Below, piece after piece: positions 45,303 through 56,626 of a stretch of DNA of 64,000 bases. Within the stretch, counting starts at the first letter, position 1, and each line of letters begins with the position of its first letter. Position numbers and translations under genes: made by a program. The notes below the pieces were generated by a model. It was not told the origin of the DNA, searched no databases, and saw only the letters and a program-made list of their open reading frames with translations. This DNA is from Halomonas organivorans (GTDB lineage: Bacteria; Pseudomonadota; Gammaproteobacteria; Pseudomonadales; Halomonadaceae), in NCBI RefSeq assembly GCF_014192055.1, contig NZ_JACHXM010000004.1, positions 62,001-126,000 on the forward strand, given 5' to 3'.

Positions 45303-45861
45303 GAGCCTGCTGGACGAGCTGCAGCAGGTGCAGCTCGCCATCGACCTGATCGAACTGGGGGCTCGCCTCCAGGTGCTGGAAACCGAGACCGATCTCAGCC
45401 GCGCCCGGCTGATTCGGCTGTTCAAGGAAGTGCGTGGCATGTCGCCGCCCAAGGGCATGCTGCCGTTCTCCACCGACTGGTTCATCACCTGGATGCCCAA
45501 CATCCATTCGTCGCTGTTCTACAACGTCTTCCGGCGCTTGCTCGAGGACCATGACTGCGGGCGCATGGAAGCCTTCATCAAGGCCTATCGCCTCTACCTG
45601 GAGCAGGTGGAGATCGATGGCGCCGAGGCGGTCTTGGGGCTGACCCGGGCCTGGACCCTGGTGCGCTTCTTCGAGAGCGACCAGCTTCAGCTTTCCGAAT
45701 GCGGTCGCTGCCACGGGCATTTCGTGGCCCATGCCCATAGCCCGTCGCACGACTACGTCTGCGGCATCTGCCAGCCGCCCTCCCGGGCGGGCAAGACCCG
45801 CAAGCGTCGCGAGGCATCGGTGGCCAAACCGATGTCGGTCGAAGCGTTACGCCAGGCCTGA
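45292..45861 (+). CDS. flhC: Flagellar master regulator subunit FlhC
   Basis: 189 aa. The zinc-binding cysteines fall at C137, C140, C157 and C160, the same positions as in the E. coli protein. FlhC provides most of the DNA recognition in the FlhD4C2 complex. Start ATG 45292 inside the flhD end. Having FlhDC rather than FleQ-type control is a useful lineage marker. Confidence 0.97.
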   Translation: MSAKSLLDELQQVQLAIDLIELGARLQVLETETDLSRARLIRLFKEVRGMSPPKGMLPFSTDWFITWMPNIHSSLFYNVFRRLLEDHDCGRMEAFIKAYRLYLEQVEIDGAEAVLGLTRAWTLVRFFESDQLQLSECGRCHGHFVAHAHSPSHDYVCGICQPPSRAGKTRKRREASVAKPMSVEALRQA

Positions 45862-45906
45862 GTCCTGGCCGCCGACTCGGTGGCTAGCCGGCGCCTGATC
45901 AATGAC

Positions 45907-45942
45907 GAGACCGCTTTCGGCCCTTCGGCCGGAGGCGGTCTC
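45907..45942 (+). terminator. Hairpin terminator after flhDC
   Basis: Stem GAGACCGC (45907-45914) / GCGGTCTC (45935-45942), with an inner GC-rich pairing of CGGCC and GGCCG, 45 nt after the flhC stop. The tail is only weakly U-rich (TTCGTCT). It separates flhDC from the sigma-28-driven motA operon. Confidence 0.6.
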
Positions 45943-46015
45943 TTCGTCTGGGTGAAGCGCACTTCGACATTCCCGCCAGCGGCAACTTTCTCGCCCCTTT
46001 TCTCGCCCCGCACCC

Positions 46016-46042
46016 TCAAGCCTGCCCGGTCCCGGCCGATAG
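46016..46042 (+). promoter_or_regulatory. FliA (sigma-28) promoter of the motAB-cheAW operon
   Basis: TCAAGCCT (46016-46023), 11 nt, GCCGATAG (46035-46042), 45 nt before the motA GTG. It probably drives the long motA-motB-cheA-cheW-receptors-cheR transcript. Confidence 0.85.
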
Positions 46043-46087
46043 CTTCGACAGTAACGTCATTCACGTGTCGACGAGGGTCATTCGGTC

Positions 46088-46960
46088 GTGCTGATTCCCA
46101 TTGGTTATCTGGTCGTTCTGTTGTCGGTCTTCGGTGGCTTCGTGCTGGCCGGGGGCAGCCTGGGGCCGCTCTTCCAGCCCACCGAGCTGCTGATGATCGG
46201 CGGCGCCGGCATCGGGGCCTTCGTCGCTGCCAACAACGGCAAGGCGCTCAAGGCCACCTTCCGTATCCTGCCGCGGCTGCGCCGCTCCAAGAAATACGAC
46301 AAGGCGCTGTACATGGATCTGATGGCGCTGCAGTACAAGATCCTGGCCAAGATTCGCCGCGACGGCATGCTGGGCATCGAGCGCGACATCGACAACCCCT
46401 CGGAGAGCGCGCTGTTCAACGAGCACCCCAAGGTGCTGGCCGATCCGGTGATCATGGCCTTTCTCACCGACTACCTGCGCCTGATGGTCAGCGGCAGCAT
46501 GGATCCCATGGAGCTCGACGAGCTGATGCTGCACGAGATCGAGGCCTTCGAGCAGGAAGCCCATATCCCCGCCGACGCCATCCACAAGGTCGGCGATGCC
46601 ATGCCGGCCTTCGGCATCGTCGCCGCGGTGATGGGGGTCGTGAAGGCGCTGAGCGCCTCCGCCGCCGATCCGGAGCAGATGGGGGTGATGATCGCCCACG
46701 CCCTGGTGGGCACCTTCCTCGGCATCCTGCTCGGCTATGGCTTCATCATGCCGCTGTCCAGCCGCATCGAGCGCCAGACCAAGGAAGTCGAGAAGGTATT
46801 GCAGTGCATGCGCGTCACCCTGCTGGCCAGCCTGCACGGCTATGCCCCGCAGCTGGCCGTGGAGTTCGGCCGCAAGGCGCTGCACAGCGCCGAGCGCCCG
46901 GGGTTCAGCGAGCTCGAGGAATACGTGCGTGAAGCCAAGGCGGGTGTGGGGAGCGCATGA
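46088..46960 (+). CDS. motA: Stator protein MotA
   Basis: 290 aa from GTG 46088; the resulting N-terminus (I-G-Y-L-V-V-L-L-S-V-F-G-G-F-V-L-A-G-G) matches MotA exactly, and GAGGG lies about 10 nt upstream. Four membrane segments; the A-M-P-A-F-G-I-V-A-A-V-M-G-V-V-K-A loop helix has the conserved channel proline. Together with MotB it forms the proton-type stator unit (proton rather than sodium judged from closeness to E. coli MotA). Confidence 0.97.
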   Translation: MLIPIGYLVVLLSVFGGFVLAGGSLGPLFQPTELLMIGGAGIGAFVAANNGKALKATFRILPRLRRSKKYDKALYMDLMALQYKILAKIRRDGMLGIERDIDNPSESALFNEHPKVLADPVIMAFLTDYLRLMVSGSMDPMELDELMLHEIEAFEQEAHIPADAIHKVGDAMPAFGIVAAVMGVVKALSASAADPEQMGVMIAHALVGTFLGILLGYGFIMPLSSRIERQTKEVEKVLQCMRVTLLASLHGYAPQLAVEFGRKALHSAERPGFSELEEYVREAKAGVGSA

Positions 46961-47916
46961 GTCAGGGGGACAACCGCCGGCCGATCATCATTCGGCGCAA
47001 GAAGGTCGTCAAGTCTCACCATGGCGGCAGCTGGAAGATTGCCCTGGCGGACTTCATGACCGCCTTGATGGCGCTGTTCCTGGTGATGTGGATCCTCTCC
47101 TCGGCCAGCCGCGAGCAGCGTGAAGGCGTGGCGCAGTACTTCAGCACGCCGCTGGTGGCCGCCATCACCAGCGGCGATCGCGTGGCCGTAAGCGAGAACG
47201 TGATTCCCGGCGGCGGTCCCGATCCGACCTTCAAGGAGGGCGAGCGGGCGCGCATCGACCTGCGCCAGCAGACGCGGCCCAGCGAGCGCCAGCGGCGTGC
47301 CTTCCGCGACCTGCAGGAGCGCATCGAGGCGGCCATCGAGGCCGACCCCGATCTCAAGCAGCTGCGCGACCAGCTGCGTTTCGACATGACGCCGGAAGGA
47401 CTGCGCATCCAGCTGCTGGATACCGAGCAGCGGCCGATGTTCGAGCTGGGTAGCGCCCGGGTGGCGCCCTACATGCGCGACCTGCTGCGCCTGATCGCGC
47501 CGTTGCTCAACGAGCTGCCCAACGACCTGAGCATCAGCGGGCACACCGACAGCCTGGCCTATCTCAACGGCATCCGCGGCTACGGCAACTGGGAGCTGTC
47601 CACCGAGCGGGCCAATGCCTCGCGCCGCGAGCTGGTGGCCGGCGGGCTGGATGCCAGCAAGCTGCTGCGCGTGGCGGGTTTCGCCGATCAGGTGCCGATG
47701 CCCGATACCGAGCCCAGCGACCCGATGAATCGGCGCATCGAGCTGCTGGTGCTGTTCGAGGCGGTGGCCGAGCGCATTCGCTCGCCGCGGGTGGTCAACG
47801 GCCTCGGGCTGCCCTCGACGCTGGGTGGCGGCAATCGCCAGCCATCCGCCGAGACGCCGCTGGAACGCTTCAACCAACAACTCAACAAGGCCCTGGGCCC
47901 GGCATCATCGCCCTGA
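46957..47916 (+). CDS. motB: Stator protein MotB
   Basis: 319 aa. A single membrane helix with the ion-carrying Asp at D32 (A-D-F-M-T-A-L-M-A-L-F-L-V-M-W), then an OmpA-like peptidoglycan-binding domain with I-S-G-H-T-D-S. It anchors the stator to the wall. It overlaps motA by 4 nt. Confidence 0.97.
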   Translation: MSQGDNRRPIIIRRKKVVKSHHGGSWKIALADFMTALMALFLVMWILSSASREQREGVAQYFSTPLVAAITSGDRVAVSENVIPGGGPDPTFKEGERARIDLRQQTRPSERQRRAFRDLQERIEAAIEADPDLKQLRDQLRFDMTPEGLRIQLLDTEQRPMFELGSARVAPYMRDLLRLIAPLLNELPNDLSISGHTDSLAYLNGIRGYGNWELSTERANASRRELVAGGLDASKLLRVAGFADQVPMPDTEPSDPMNRRIELLVLFEAVAERIRSPRVVNGLGLPSTLGGGNRQPSAETPLERFNQQLNKALGPASSP

Positions 47917-47945
47917 GGGCACCACACATCTGGGTGGGGAACTGC

Positions 47946-50375
47946 ATGGATATCACTGATTTCTATGACACCTTCTTCGAGGAGGCTGAGGAGCTGCTCG
48001 CCGATATGGAGCGCTATCTCCTCGAGCTCGACGTCGACGACCCCGACGCCGAGCAGCTCAACGCCATCTTCCGGGCGGCGCACTCGATCAAGGGCGGCGC
48101 CGGGACCTTCGGCTTCGACGTCCTGCAGCAGACCACGCACCTGTTCGAGAACCTGCTCGATCACACCCGCCAGGGCGAGCTGACCCTGCGTCGGGACATC
48201 GTCGACACCTTTCTGGAAACCAAGGACATGCTGCACGACCAGCTGGACGCCTATCGCAACGACGAAGAACCCGACCAGGAAGCCTTCGCCCGCATCTGCG
48301 AGACCCTGCAGCGGCTGGCGCTCGAGGAGATCGGCCAGGCGCTCGATGGGGCCAATGGCGTGCCGGGCCAGTCCTCGGTGGACACGCCCGCTGCTTCCGC
48401 CCCCGAGCCCGCGCCGACTCCCGGCGAAGCGTCGCCCGGCGAAGCGTCGCCCGGCGAGCCGGCGTCCGGCGGTGGCGGCGAAAAGCGGTTGACGGTGTCG
48501 CTGCTGAACGTCGGCGACAAGGATCGCGGCCTGCTGGTGGAGGAGCTCGAGCAGCTCGGCGAGATCGAGGCCCGCGAAGGCGATTCGGCCTGCTATCGGG
48601 TGACCCTGACCACCGCGGTGGGGGCCGAGGACATCGAGGCGGTGATGTGCTTCATCGTCGAGCCGGAGCAGCTCAGGATCGAGCAGGGCGATGCCGAGGC
48701 TTCGTCCGCCGGGGCCGGAGAGCCTCGCCTGACGGTGTCGTTGATCAACGTCGGCGACAAGGATCGCGGCCTGCTGGTGGAAGAGCTTGAGCAGCTCGGC
48801 GAGATCGAGGCCCGGGAAGGCGACGCGAGCTGCTATCGGGTGACCCTGGCCACCGCGGTGAGCGCCGAGGACATCGAGGCGGTGATGGGCTTCATCGTCG
48901 AGCCGGACCAGCTTCGGATTGAGCCGGCCGGCGCTCCGGGGTCCGACGCTCCTGCCGCGGGAGAGGCGCCGGCCCCGGACGCCGACGAGCCCGTGCCCGA
49001 GAACGTTGCCGAGCCCGTCGCCGCGCCGGCTGCCGACGCCAAGGCCGAGACGCCCAAGCCGGCCGCCGACAAGCCCAAGCAAGACAAGCCCAAGCAAGAC
49101 AAGCCCAAGGCCAGGAAGGCCAAGTCCGGCGGCGGCGAATCCACCTCGATCCGCGTCTCGGTGGAAAAGGTCGATCAGATCATCAACCTGGTCGGCGAGC
49201 TGATCATCACCCAGTCGATGCTCGACCAGACCGTCAGCGAACTCGACAACGTCAACCACAGCGGCCTGCACAACGGCATGAACCTGCTGCAGCGCAACGC
49301 CCGCGACCTTCAGGAAGCGGTGATGTCGGTGCGCATGATTCCCATGGACTTCGTGTTCAGCCGCTTCCCGCGCGTGGTGCGCGAGACCGCGGGCAAGCTG
49401 GGCAAGGAAATCGAGCTGGTCACCGAGGGCGAGTCCACCGAGCTCGACAAGAGCCTGACCGAACGCATCATCGACCCGCTCACCCACCTGGTGCGCAACA
49501 GCCTGGACCACGGCATCGAGGCGCCGGACGCGCGCGAGGCCGCCGGCAAGCCGCGCACCGGCAAGCTGACCCTGTCGGCCAAGCACCAGGGCGGCAACAT
49601 CCTGATCGAGGTGATCGACGACGGCGGCGGCCTGAACCGCGAGAGGATCCTGGCCAAGGCGCGGGAAAACGGCCTCAACGTCTCCGACGGCATGAGCGAC
49701 GACGAGGTCTGGCAAATGATCTTCGCGCCGGGCTTCTCCACTGCCCAGGAGGTCAGCGATGTCTCCGGCCGCGGCGTGGGCATGGACGTGGTCAAGCGCA
49801 ACATCCAGGGCATGGGCGGCAACGTCCAGATCATGTCCCGGCCCGGCGAGGGCACCACCATCCGCATCGTGCTGCCGCTGACCCTGGCGATCCTCGACGG
49901 TATGTCGATCAAGGTCGGCAGGGAGGTCTTCATCCTGCCGCTGTCCGCGGTGCTGGAATCGCTGCAGCCCAGCCGAGACGACCTCTATGCCATGGCCGGC
50001 GACGACGTGGTGCTCAAGGTCCGCGACGAATACCTGCCGGTGGTGCCCGTCCACGAGGCGCTCGACGTGACCGACGCCAAGACCGAGCTCGACGAGATGA
50101 TCGCGGTGATCGTCCAGGGCGAGGGCCGCCGCTATGCCCTGCTGGTGGACGAGCTGATCGGCCAGCAGCAGGTGGTGGTCAAGAACCTCGAGACCAACTA
50201 CCGCAAGGTGCCTGGCGTCTCGGCGGCGACCATTCTCGGCGACGGCAGCGTGGCGCTGATCCTCGATATCACCGACCTGCATCGCCTCAATCGAGCCAAG
50301 AAGGAGGCGCGGCGCGGCCAGCGCGTCGATGCCGCCCCCACGACCCTTTCCCGCAAGGAGGTAGAGCCGTCATGA
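47946..50375 (+). CDS. cheA: Chemotaxis histidine kinase CheA with duplicated P2 domain
   Basis: 809 aa from ATG 47946 (GGGTGGGG upstream). P1 Hpt domain with phospho-acceptor H46 (A-A-H-S-I-K-G-G). Two tandem P2 (CheY/CheB-binding) domains follow, residues 181-246 and 261-326, each 66 aa and differing at only 7 positions. Lys/Pro/Asp/Ala-rich linker, P3 dimerisation (about 398-470), P4 kinase ([10 protein letters not shown] near 517) and P5 (about 645-805) that binds CheW. Usual CheA proteins have one P2 and are ~650-720 aa, so the extra length comes from the duplication and linkers. Overlaps cheW by 4 nt. Confidence 0.97.
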   Translation: MDITDFYDTFFEEAEELLADMERYLLELDVDDPDAEQLNAIFRAAHSIKGGAGTFGFDVLQQTTHLFENLLDHTRQGELTLRRDIVDTFLETKDMLHDQLDAYRNDEEPDQEAFARICETLQRLALEEIGQALDGANGVPGQSSVDTPAASAPEPAPTPGEASPGEASPGEPASGGGGEKRLTVSLLNVGDKDRGLLVEELEQLGEIEAREGDSACYRVTLTTAVGAEDIEAVMCFIVEPEQLRIEQGDAEASSAGAGEPRLTVSLINVGDKDRGLLVEELEQLGEIEAREGDASCYRVTLATAVSAEDIEAVMGFIVEPDQLRIEPAGAPGSDAPAAGEAPAPDADEPVPENVAEPVAAPAADAKAETPKPAADKPKQDKPKQDKPKARKAKSGGGESTSIRVSVEKVDQIINLVGELIITQSMLDQTVSELDNVNHSGLHNGMNLLQRNARDLQEAVMSVRMIPMDFVFSRFPRVVRETAGKLGKEIELVTEGESTELDKSLTERIIDPLTHLVRNSLDHGIEAPDAREAAGKPRTGKLTLSAKHQGGNILIEVIDDGGGLNRERILAKARENGLNVSDGMSDDEVWQMIFAPGFSTAQEVSDVSGRGVGMDVVKRNIQGMGGNVQIMSRPGEGTTIRIVLPLTLAILDGMSIKVGREVFILPLSAVLESLQPSRDDLYAMAGDDVVLKVRDEYLPVVPVHEALDVTDAKTELDEMIAVIVQGEGRRYALLVDELIGQQQVVVKNLETNYRKVPGVSAATILGDGSVALILDITDLHRLNRAKKEARRGQRVDAAPTTLSRKEVEPS
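48486..48683 (+). repeat. cheA P2 domain repeat unit 1
   Basis: 198 bp encoding residues 181-246 of CheA ([10 protein letters not shown] to Q-L-R-I-E). It is in frame with, and nearly identical to, the unit at 48726-48923; only 7 of 66 residues differ. The segment corresponds to the P2 response-regulator-binding domain. Confidence 0.95.
48726..48923 (+). repeat. cheA P2 domain repeat unit 2
   Basis: 198 bp encoding residues 261-326 of CheA, the second copy of the P2 domain. The 14-residue spacer between units is Ala/Gly/Glu-rich. High DNA similarity suggests a recent duplication or continued gene conversion. Confidence 0.95.
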
Positions 50376-50869
50376 CCACCCAGACCACCGACGCCGCCCT
50401 GGCCGCCACCGAAGAGCAGAACCGTGAGTTCCTGGTGTTCTCGCTGGGCGACGAGGAATACGCCATCGACATCCTCAAGGTGCAGGAGATCCGCGGCTAC
50501 GAGAACGTCACCCGCATCGCCAACGCCCCGGACTTCATCAAGGGGGTGACCAACCTGCGCGGCGTGATCGTGCCGATCGTCGACCTGCGCATCAAGTTCC
50601 GCCTGGAGAACGTCGAGTACGGCGGCCAGACGGTGGTCATCGTGCTCAACGTCGGCGAGCGCATCGTCGGCATCGTGGTCGACGGCGTCTCCGACGTCAT
50701 GACCCTGACGCCCGAGCAGATCAAGCCGGCGCCGGAATTCGGCGTGACCCTGTCCTCCGACTTCCTGAGCGGTCTGGGCAGCCTCGAGGATCGCATGCTG
50801 GTGCTGGTCGACATCGACAAGCTGCTGACCAGCCAGGAGATGGCGCTGGTCGACTCGGTAAGCGAGTGA
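50372..50869 (+). CDS. cheW: Chemotaxis coupling protein CheW
   Basis: 165 aa, standard Che[22 protein letters not shown] and the [13 protein letters not shown] motif are clear. It links receptors to CheA P5. The ATG overlaps the cheA stop (ATGA). Confidence 0.97.
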   Translation: MTTQTTDAALAATEEQNREFLVFSLGDEEYAIDILKVQEIRGYENVTRIANAPDFIKGVTNLRGVIVPIVDLRIKFRLENVEYGGQTVVIVLNVGERIVGIVVDGVSDVMTLTPEQIKPAPEFGVTLSSDFLSGLGSLEDRMLVLVDIDKLLTSQEMALVDSVSE

Positions 50870-50938
50870 GCCGACGCGCCTGAAGGGGAAACCACACCCT
50901 CGATACAGAACAACAACACACCCGACAAGAGGTGACGC

Positions 50939-52555
50939 GTGCGCCAGCTGACAACGACACAGAAACTGTGGGGATCCCTGGGCATCATCTGGCTGGCCAT
51001 GGGCCTGATGGTGGCCTGGGGCGCCTGGGAGAATCGCCAGACCATGCTGGAGGAGCGCCACGGGGCCCTCCAGGACTACGTCCACCTCGCCAAGGGGGCA
51101 ATCGAGGCCGAAGCCGAGCGAGCCGCCAACGGGGAGATCGGCGTCGAGCAGGCCAAGCAGCGTGCCGCCGCCATCGTCAAGGCCATGCAGTATGACGACG
51201 GCCGCGGCTATCTCTACGTCTTCGACGACGACTTCGCGCTGCTCAGCCATCCGCGCCTGGCGGTGGGCACCGACGTCGGCGACTTCCAGAACGTCGAGGA
51301 TCGCTACCTGTTCCGCGAATTTGCCCAGGACGTGGCCAGCGATGACGGCTACGTCGACTATCTCTGGCCCCATGAGGAAGGCAGCGAGCCGATTCCCAAG
51401 TCGTCCTATCACGAGCGCTTCGCGCCCTGGGGCTGGACGATCGGCACCGGCGTCTACATCGACGACATCGATGCCGCCTTCCTGGCCTCGCTGACGCGCT
51501 CGCTGCTGGCGCTACTGGTGGTCGGCGTGCCGGTGAGTCTGGGCATGGCCATGGTGATTCGCGGCGTGACCCGCTCGCTGGGCGGCGATCCCCGCTATGC
51601 CGCCGCCTCGGTGCGGTCCATCGCCGACGGCGACCTGACCCGCGAGGTGCGCCTGCGCGAGGGCGATGGCGGCAGCCTGCTGTTCGACATCGAGCGCATG
51701 CGTCGGGCCCTGGCCACCACCATCGGCGACATCCATCGCGACAGCGACGCCGTGAACCTCGAGGTCGAGAGCCTGGGCGAAGGCAACGCCGAGCTGGCCA
51801 CGCGCACCGAGCAGCAAGCGGCGGCACTGTCGGAGACCGCCTCCAGCATGGAACAGCTGACCACCACGGTGGGCCACAACGCCGAGCATGCCGACCAGGC
51901 GCGCGAGGTCGCCGCGGACACCGCCGGCAGCGCCGAGCGCGGCCGGCAGGCCATGGCCGAGGTGGTGACGGCCATCGACGCCATCAACGACAGCGCCACC
52001 CGGATGACCTCGATCGTCGACACCATCGACTCGATCGCCTTCCAGACCAACATCCTGGCGCTCAACGCCTCGGTGGAGGCGGCGCGGGCCGGCGAGCACG
52101 GCCGCGGCTTCGCCGTGGTCGCCGAAGAGGTGCGCAACCTGGCTAGCCGTTCGGCCCAGGCGACCCAGGAGATCAAGGCGCTGATCGAACGCTCCGACGG
52201 CCAGGTCGTGGAGGGCAGCCGGCGGGTCAAGGACACCGATGCCCTGATCGCCGGCATGGCCGGCGACATCCAGCGCCTTAGCGGGCTGGTGGAGGAGATC
52301 TCCACGGCGACCCGCGAGCAGCGCCAGGGCATCGAGCAGGTCGGCGTTGCCGTCACCCAGATGGACCGCATGACCCAGCAGAATGCCGGCCTGGTGGAGG
52401 GCAGCGGCACCGCCTCGCGTCGGCTGGTGGCGCGTGCCCAGCACCTGCGCGAGCGGGTTGCCCACTTCCGGCTCGCAGAGGGCGGCGAGGCCGAGGCGCC
52501 TGTGGCGCTGCCGGCGGCGGATGAGGCCCGCTCGCCGGCGCCGGCCGAGGCCTGA
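50939..52555 (+). CDS. Methyl-accepting chemotaxis protein with single CACHE sensor
   Basis: 538 aa from GTG 50939 (AAGAGGTG upstream). Membrane segments at about residues 10-28 and 185-207 flank a single-CACHE (Cache_2-like) domain with [10 protein letters not shown] and the [11 protein letters not shown] end. HAMP and signalling tip [11 protein letters not shown] follow. The C-terminus ends in a Pro/Ala/Glu-rich tail with no W-x-x-F. First receptor of the mocha operon; ligand unknown, possibly a small carboxylate by analogy with other sCACHE receptors. Confidence 0.94.
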   Translation: MRQLTTTQKLWGSLGIIWLAMGLMVAWGAWENRQTMLEERHGALQDYVHLAKGAIEAEAERAANGEIGVEQAKQRAAAIVKAMQYDDGRGYLYVFDDDFALLSHPRLAVGTDVGDFQNVEDRYLFREFAQDVASDDGYVDYLWPHEEGSEPIPKSSYHERFAPWGWTIGTGVYIDDIDAAFLASLTRSLLALLVVGVPVSLGMAMVIRGVTRSLGGDPRYAAASVRSIADGDLTREVRLREGDGGSLLFDIERMRRALATTIGDIHRDSDAVNLEVESLGEGNAELATRTEQQAAALSETASSMEQLTTTVGHNAEHADQAREVAADTAGSAERGRQAMAEVVTAIDAINDSATRMTSIVDTIDSIAFQTNILALNASVEAARAGEHGRGFAVVAEEVRNLASRSAQATQEIKALIERSDGQVVEGSRRVKDTDALIAGMAGDIQRLSGLVEEISTATREQRQGIEQVGVAVTQMDRMTQQNAGLVEGSGTASRRLVARAQHLRERVAHFRLAEGGEAEAPVALPAADEARSPAPAEA

Positions 52556-52611
52556 AGACGAGATTCGATTATCGGGGCGGTGCCTGCCGCCCCACAGCAA
52601 GGGAGAGAGTC

Positions 52612-54351
52612 GTGAAGCTTCTCGACAACATGACCGTTCGGGTCAGCTGGAGCCTGGTGCTGGCGGTGTTTGCCGTCCTGATCCTGGTGCTGAGCGGACT
52701 GGGCCTCTACACGGTGCGCTACAGCGAGGATTCGCTGCGTTCCCTCAACCAGGTCAACGTGGACCAGCAGTCCACCCTCAACCGCGCCAACTCGCAGATG
52801 CTGTTCGCGCAGATGGAGCTGCGCAACCTGCACGCCCGCCTGGCCGAGGCCGTGTGGCCGGACGATCGGGAGGCGGTGCAGGCCGAGGCCGAGGCCCTGA
52901 CCGGCACCTTCGATGAGATCGAGGCGACCTTCCAGGAGTTCCTGGCCCTGCCGACGCAGGACGGCCAGGCGGAGCTGATCGCGCCGGTCGAGGAGAGCTT
53001 CACGGCGCTGATGAGCGACGGCCTGCGCCCCCAGCAGCAGGCCCTGGAGGAGGGCAGCGCCCAGGCCTTCAGCGATCTGCACGGCGAGGTCGAGCAGCTC
53101 ACCGATACCTTCTACGCCGACTCCGTCAACTTCTTCCGCCATGCGGAGAGTAACGGGGCATCGCTCTACAGCAACTTCTTCGACAAGGTCGGCCTGCTCA
53201 AGGGGCTGATGGTCGCCGCGTTGGTGATCGCCGCCCTGACCATCGCCGCGGTGCTGTGGGGCGTGACGGTCAATGTCATCCGCCCGCTCGGCCGGCTGGT
53301 CGGCTACTTCGAGCGCATGGAGCAGGGTGATCTGTCCCAGGAGATTCCGCGCCTCGGCAACAACGAGATCGGCCGCCTCTACGGCTCGCTGGACAAGATG
53401 CAGCACGGCCTGGCCGAGACGGTGGGCAGCGTGCGTGCCAGCGGCGACTCGATCTTCCAGGGCTCCCAGAGCATCGCCAGCGGCAACAACGACCTGTCCT
53501 CGCGCACCGAAGAACAGGCCGCCTCGCTGCAGGAGACCGCCTCGAGCATGGAGGAGCTGTCCTCCACCGTCGGCCAGAACGCCGAGAATGCCCAGCAGGC
53601 CAGCCAGCTGGCCGCCGATGCCACTCGCACCGCCGAGCAGGGCGGCGAAGTGGTCGGCGAGGTGGTCTCGACCATGCACGAGATCCACCGCGGTTCCCAG
53701 CGTGTAGCCGAGATCATCGGCACCATCGACGCCATCGCCTTCCAGACCAACATCCTGGCGCTCAACGCCTCGGTAGAGGCGGCGCGAGCCGGCGAGCACG
53801 GTCGCGGCTTCGCCGTGGTGGCCCAGGAAGTGCGCAGCCTGGCCAGCCGCTCGGCGGATGCGGCCAGCGAGATCCGCGGCCTGATCGAGGACTCGGTGAG
53901 CCAGGTCGAGGCCGGCTCCGCGCGGGTCGACCGGGCCGGCCAGACCATGTCCGAGATCGTCGCCGCGGTGCAGCGGGTCAGCGACATCATGGACGAGATC
54001 GCCGCCGCCTCCACCGAGCAGAGCAACGGCATCACCCAGGTCAACGACGCCGTCACCCAGATGGATCAGGTCACCCAGCAGAACGCCACCCTGGTCCAGC
54101 AGGCGGCCAGCGCGGCCACCCAGCTGGAGGCCGAAGCCGGCCGCCTGCGCGAGGTCACCGGTCGCTTCCGGCTCAAGGAGGGCGCCGAGGCGCCGCGTCT
54201 CGCCGCGCGAGCGGACACCGGCCAGGACAGCGGACTGGCGCGCTGGATGCCGTCACTGGTGTCGGACCAACGCGCGTCGGACGAGCGCGCCGACGCCGCT
54301 TCGGCACGCACGCGTAGCCAGGGTCAGGACGAGGAGTGGGAATCGTTCTGA
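52612..54351 (+). CDS. Methyl-accepting chemotaxis protein, Tar/4HB type, with CheR/CheB tail
   Basis: 579 aa from GTG 52612 (GGGAGAGAG upstream). Membrane segments at about residues 11-33 and 198-222; helical periplasmic domain; HAMP; signalling tip [11 protein letters not shown]. The end E-E-W-E-S-F is a W-x-x-F pentapeptide of the kind that docks CheR and CheB in E. coli Tar/Tsr. A GC-rich hairpin (GGGGCGG 52574-52580 / CCGCCCC 52587-52593) lies between this and the preceding gene. Confidence 0.95.
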   Translation: MKLLDNMTVRVSWSLVLAVFAVLILVLSGLGLYTVRYSEDSLRSLNQVNVDQQSTLNRANSQMLFAQMELRNLHARLAEAVWPDDREAVQAEAEALTGTFDEIEATFQEFLALPTQDGQAELIAPVEESFTALMSDGLRPQQQALEEGSAQAFSDLHGEVEQLTDTFYADSVNFFRHAESNGASLYSNFFDKVGLLKGLMVAALVIAALTIAAVLWGVTVNVIRPLGRLVGYFERMEQGDLSQEIPRLGNNEIGRLYGSLDKMQHGLAETVGSVRASGDSIFQGSQSIASGNNDLSSRTEEQAASLQETASSMEELSSTVGQNAENAQQASQLAADATRTAEQGGEVVGEVVSTMHEIHRGSQRVAEIIGTIDAIAFQTNILALNASVEAARAGEHGRGFAVVAQEVRSLASRSADAASEIRGLIEDSVSQVEAGSARVDRAGQTMSEIVAAVQRVSDIMDEIAAASTEQSNGITQVNDAVTQMDQVTQQNATLVQQAASAATQLEAEAGRLREVTGRFRLKEGAEAPRLAARADTGQDSGLARWMPSLVSDQRASDERADAASARTRSQGQDEEWESF

Positions 54352-54438
54352 CCGACGACCCGGTGCCGTCTCGCGCGGCGCCATCACAGAACAGCAACGA
54401 GCGGTCCAAGATGGCCGCCGCTTCAGGGAATTGACGAC

Positions 54439-56625
54439 ATGCGAAACAACCAGCCGGTCACCCAGCGGGAATATGTCCTCAAGGACGATCATTTCCTGAT
54501 CTCGCGCACCGACCTCAAGGGGCGCGTCACCTACGCCAACCCGGCCTTCGTCGAGGTCAGCGGCTTCGAGCGCGACGAGCTGGTCGGGGCGCCCCACAAC
54601 CTGGTGCGCCACCCCGACATGCCGCCGGCGGCCTTCCAGGACCTGTGGGACACCCTGGCGGCCGGCGAGACCTGGCAGGGGCTGGTCAAGAACCGCCGCA
54701 AGAACGGCGACCACTACTGGGTCGACGCCAGCGTCTCGCCGATCGTCGAGGAGGGCGAGATCGTCGGCCATGCCTCCATGCGCACCAAGCCGGAGCGCGC
54801 CGAGGTCGAGCTGGCCGAGGCGGTCTATGCGCGCATGCGCGAGGGCCACAAGACCGGCTACACCCTCAACCGCGGTCGCCTCGAGCGGCGTGGGCTCGTC
54901 GGCCGGCTGGGCCGGCTGAACCTGCGCAGCATGCGCGCCAAGGTGGTGGCCATGGTGCTGGTGGCCGGCGTGCTGCTGGCCATGGCCGGCGGACTGGGGC
55001 TGTTCGGTATCGATGCCGCCGGACAGCGCCTGGAGGCCCTGGATCGCGATGGCCTGCAGGACGTCGCGCGGCTGCAGCAGATCGACCAGGTGGTGACCAA
55101 GAGCCACCAGGCGCTGACCAGCCGCGAACCCTTCGAGCTGATCAACCAGCGCGACGAAGTGGTGGCCAGCCTCGAGCAGGCCGAGACGCGGCTCGAGACC
55201 CTGTGGTCGGCCTATCGGGATCGCGAGCTCAACCAGGGCGAGGCCGCCACTGCCTTCGGCGAACGCCTGGATGAATATCGCCAGGCCGGGCTGGAGCATG
55301 CCCTGGAGCTGCTCAATGCCGAGGACAACTTCAAGGTGTTCTCGGAGCTTCCGCCTCACGCCGAGCAGATGCGCGACTGGGGCAATGCCCTGTCGGACAG
55401 CGTCAATGCGCTGATCACCGCCAAGCAGGAAGCGGCCACCGCACTGGCCGATCAGGCTCGCACGGCCGAGCAGCGCATGATGCTGGGACTGGCCGTCATG
55501 CTGGGGCTGGGGCTGCTGGTGCTGGTGGTGTTGGGGTTGATTCAGCTGCGGGCGCTGGTGCGGCCGCTGCGTGAGGCCGAGCGTTTCACCCTGCAGATCG
55601 CCTCGGGCAATCTCGCCGCCTCCGCGCCGACCCGTCGCCGTGACGAGGTCGGGCGCATGCTCGGCGCCCTGGAGCTGATGCGCAAGAGCCTCGGCAGCAT
55701 CGTCGGCAACGTCAACGACGGCGTCGAGCGGGTAGCGCCGGCGGCGCGCGACATCGCCACCGGCAACGAGGAGCTGGCCTCGCGTACCGAACAGCAGGCC
55801 GCCTCGCTGCAGCAGACCGCCTCCAGCATGGAGGAGATGACCACCACGGTGCAGCACAACTCCGACAACGCCCGCCAGGCCAGCGGCCTGGCCTCGGACA
55901 ATGCCACTCGCACCGGCGAGACCGGTGAGCTGATGCAGCAGCTGGTCGGCACCATGGGCGAGATCACCGATGGCTCGAAGAAGATGACCGAGATCATCGA
56001 CGTCATCGACTCGATCGCCTTCCAGACCAACATCCTGGCGCTCAACGCCTCGGTGGAGGCGGCGCGTGCCGGCGAGCAGGGCCGCGGTTTCGCGGTGGTG
56101 GCCGGTGAGGTACGCCAGCTGGCCAGTCGCTCGGCCTCCGCCGCCCAGGAGATCAAGGCGCTGATCGATGGTTCGGCGCGGCAGATCGAGGGCGGCGCCG
56201 AGCTGGTCAAGCGCGCCGAGACCTCGCTGGCCGAGGTGCTGGAGGCCTCGACCCGGGTCAACGACATCATGGGCGAGATCACCGCGGCCTCCGACGAGCA
56301 GAGCAACGGCATCGGCCAGATCAACCAGGCGGTGATGGAGATGGACCGGGTGACCCAGCAGAACGCGGCGCGGGTGCAGTCCTCGGCCCAGGCGGCGACC
56401 GAGCTGGACCAGCAGGCCACCGAACTGGCACACGCCGTGGCGGCCTTCCGCCTGCGCGGAGCCGGCATGGAGCGTGCACCGTCACTGGCACAGCGTCGCG
56501 GCGGCGAGTCGCGCCAGCCACTGCCGGCCGCCTCCGATCAGCCCCGGGACGCCTCGGCCGCACCGCCGGTGACCCGCGCGGCCCCGGTGTCGGACCCGGC
56601 CGTGGAGGAATGGGAGGAATTCTAA
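54439..56625 (+). CDS. PAS-containing chemoreceptor (Aer-like), with CheR/CheB tail
   Basis: 728 aa. The N-terminal cytoplasmic PAS domain (residues about 15-125, [10 protein letters not shown] and [10 protein letters not shown]) resembles the FAD-binding PAS of Aer. Two membrane segments (about 170-190 and 348-370) enclose a helical periplasmic part of ~155 residues not present in classic Aer. HAMP and tip [11 protein letters not shown] follow, and the end E-E-W-E-E-F fits the W-x-x-F tail. Probably an energy/redox sensor; the periplasmic part may add a second input. One nucleotide before cheR. Confidence 0.93.
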   Translation: MRNNQPVTQREYVLKDDHFLISRTDLKGRVTYANPAFVEVSGFERDELVGAPHNLVRHPDMPPAAFQDLWDTLAAGETWQGLVKNRRKNGDHYWVDASVSPIVEEGEIVGHASMRTKPERAEVELAEAVYARMREGHKTGYTLNRGRLERRGLVGRLGRLNLRSMRAKVVAMVLVAGVLLAMAGGLGLFGIDAAGQRLEALDRDGLQDVARLQQIDQVVTKSHQALTSREPFELINQRDEVVASLEQAETRLETLWSAYRDRELNQGEAATAFGERLDEYRQAGLEHALELLNAEDNFKVFSELPPHAEQMRDWGNALSDSVNALITAKQEAATALADQARTAEQRMMLGLAVMLGLGLLVLVVLGLIQLRALVRPLREAERFTLQIASGNLAASAPTRRRDEVGRMLGALELMRKSLGSIVGNVNDGVERVAPAARDIATGNEELASRTEQQAASLQQTASSMEEMTTTVQHNSDNARQASGLASDNATRTGETGELMQQLVGTMGEITDGSKKMTEIIDVIDSIAFQTNILALNASVEAARAGEQGRGFAVVAGEVRQLASRSASAAQEIKALIDGSARQIEGGAELVKRAETSLAEVLEASTRVNDIMGEITAASDEQSNGIGQINQAVMEMDRVTQQNAARVQSSAQAATELDQQATELAHAVAAFRLRGAGMERAPSLAQRRGGESRQPLPAASDQPRDASAAPPVTRAAPVSDPAVEEWEEF

Positions 56626-56626
56626 C

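Noticed and set aside
47688..50282. 864-codon minus-strand frame opposite cheA
   Set aside because: Composition is that of an antisense shadow (H/D/L/G-rich), no known domain, and it lies wholly over the well-conserved motB-cheA-cheW genes.
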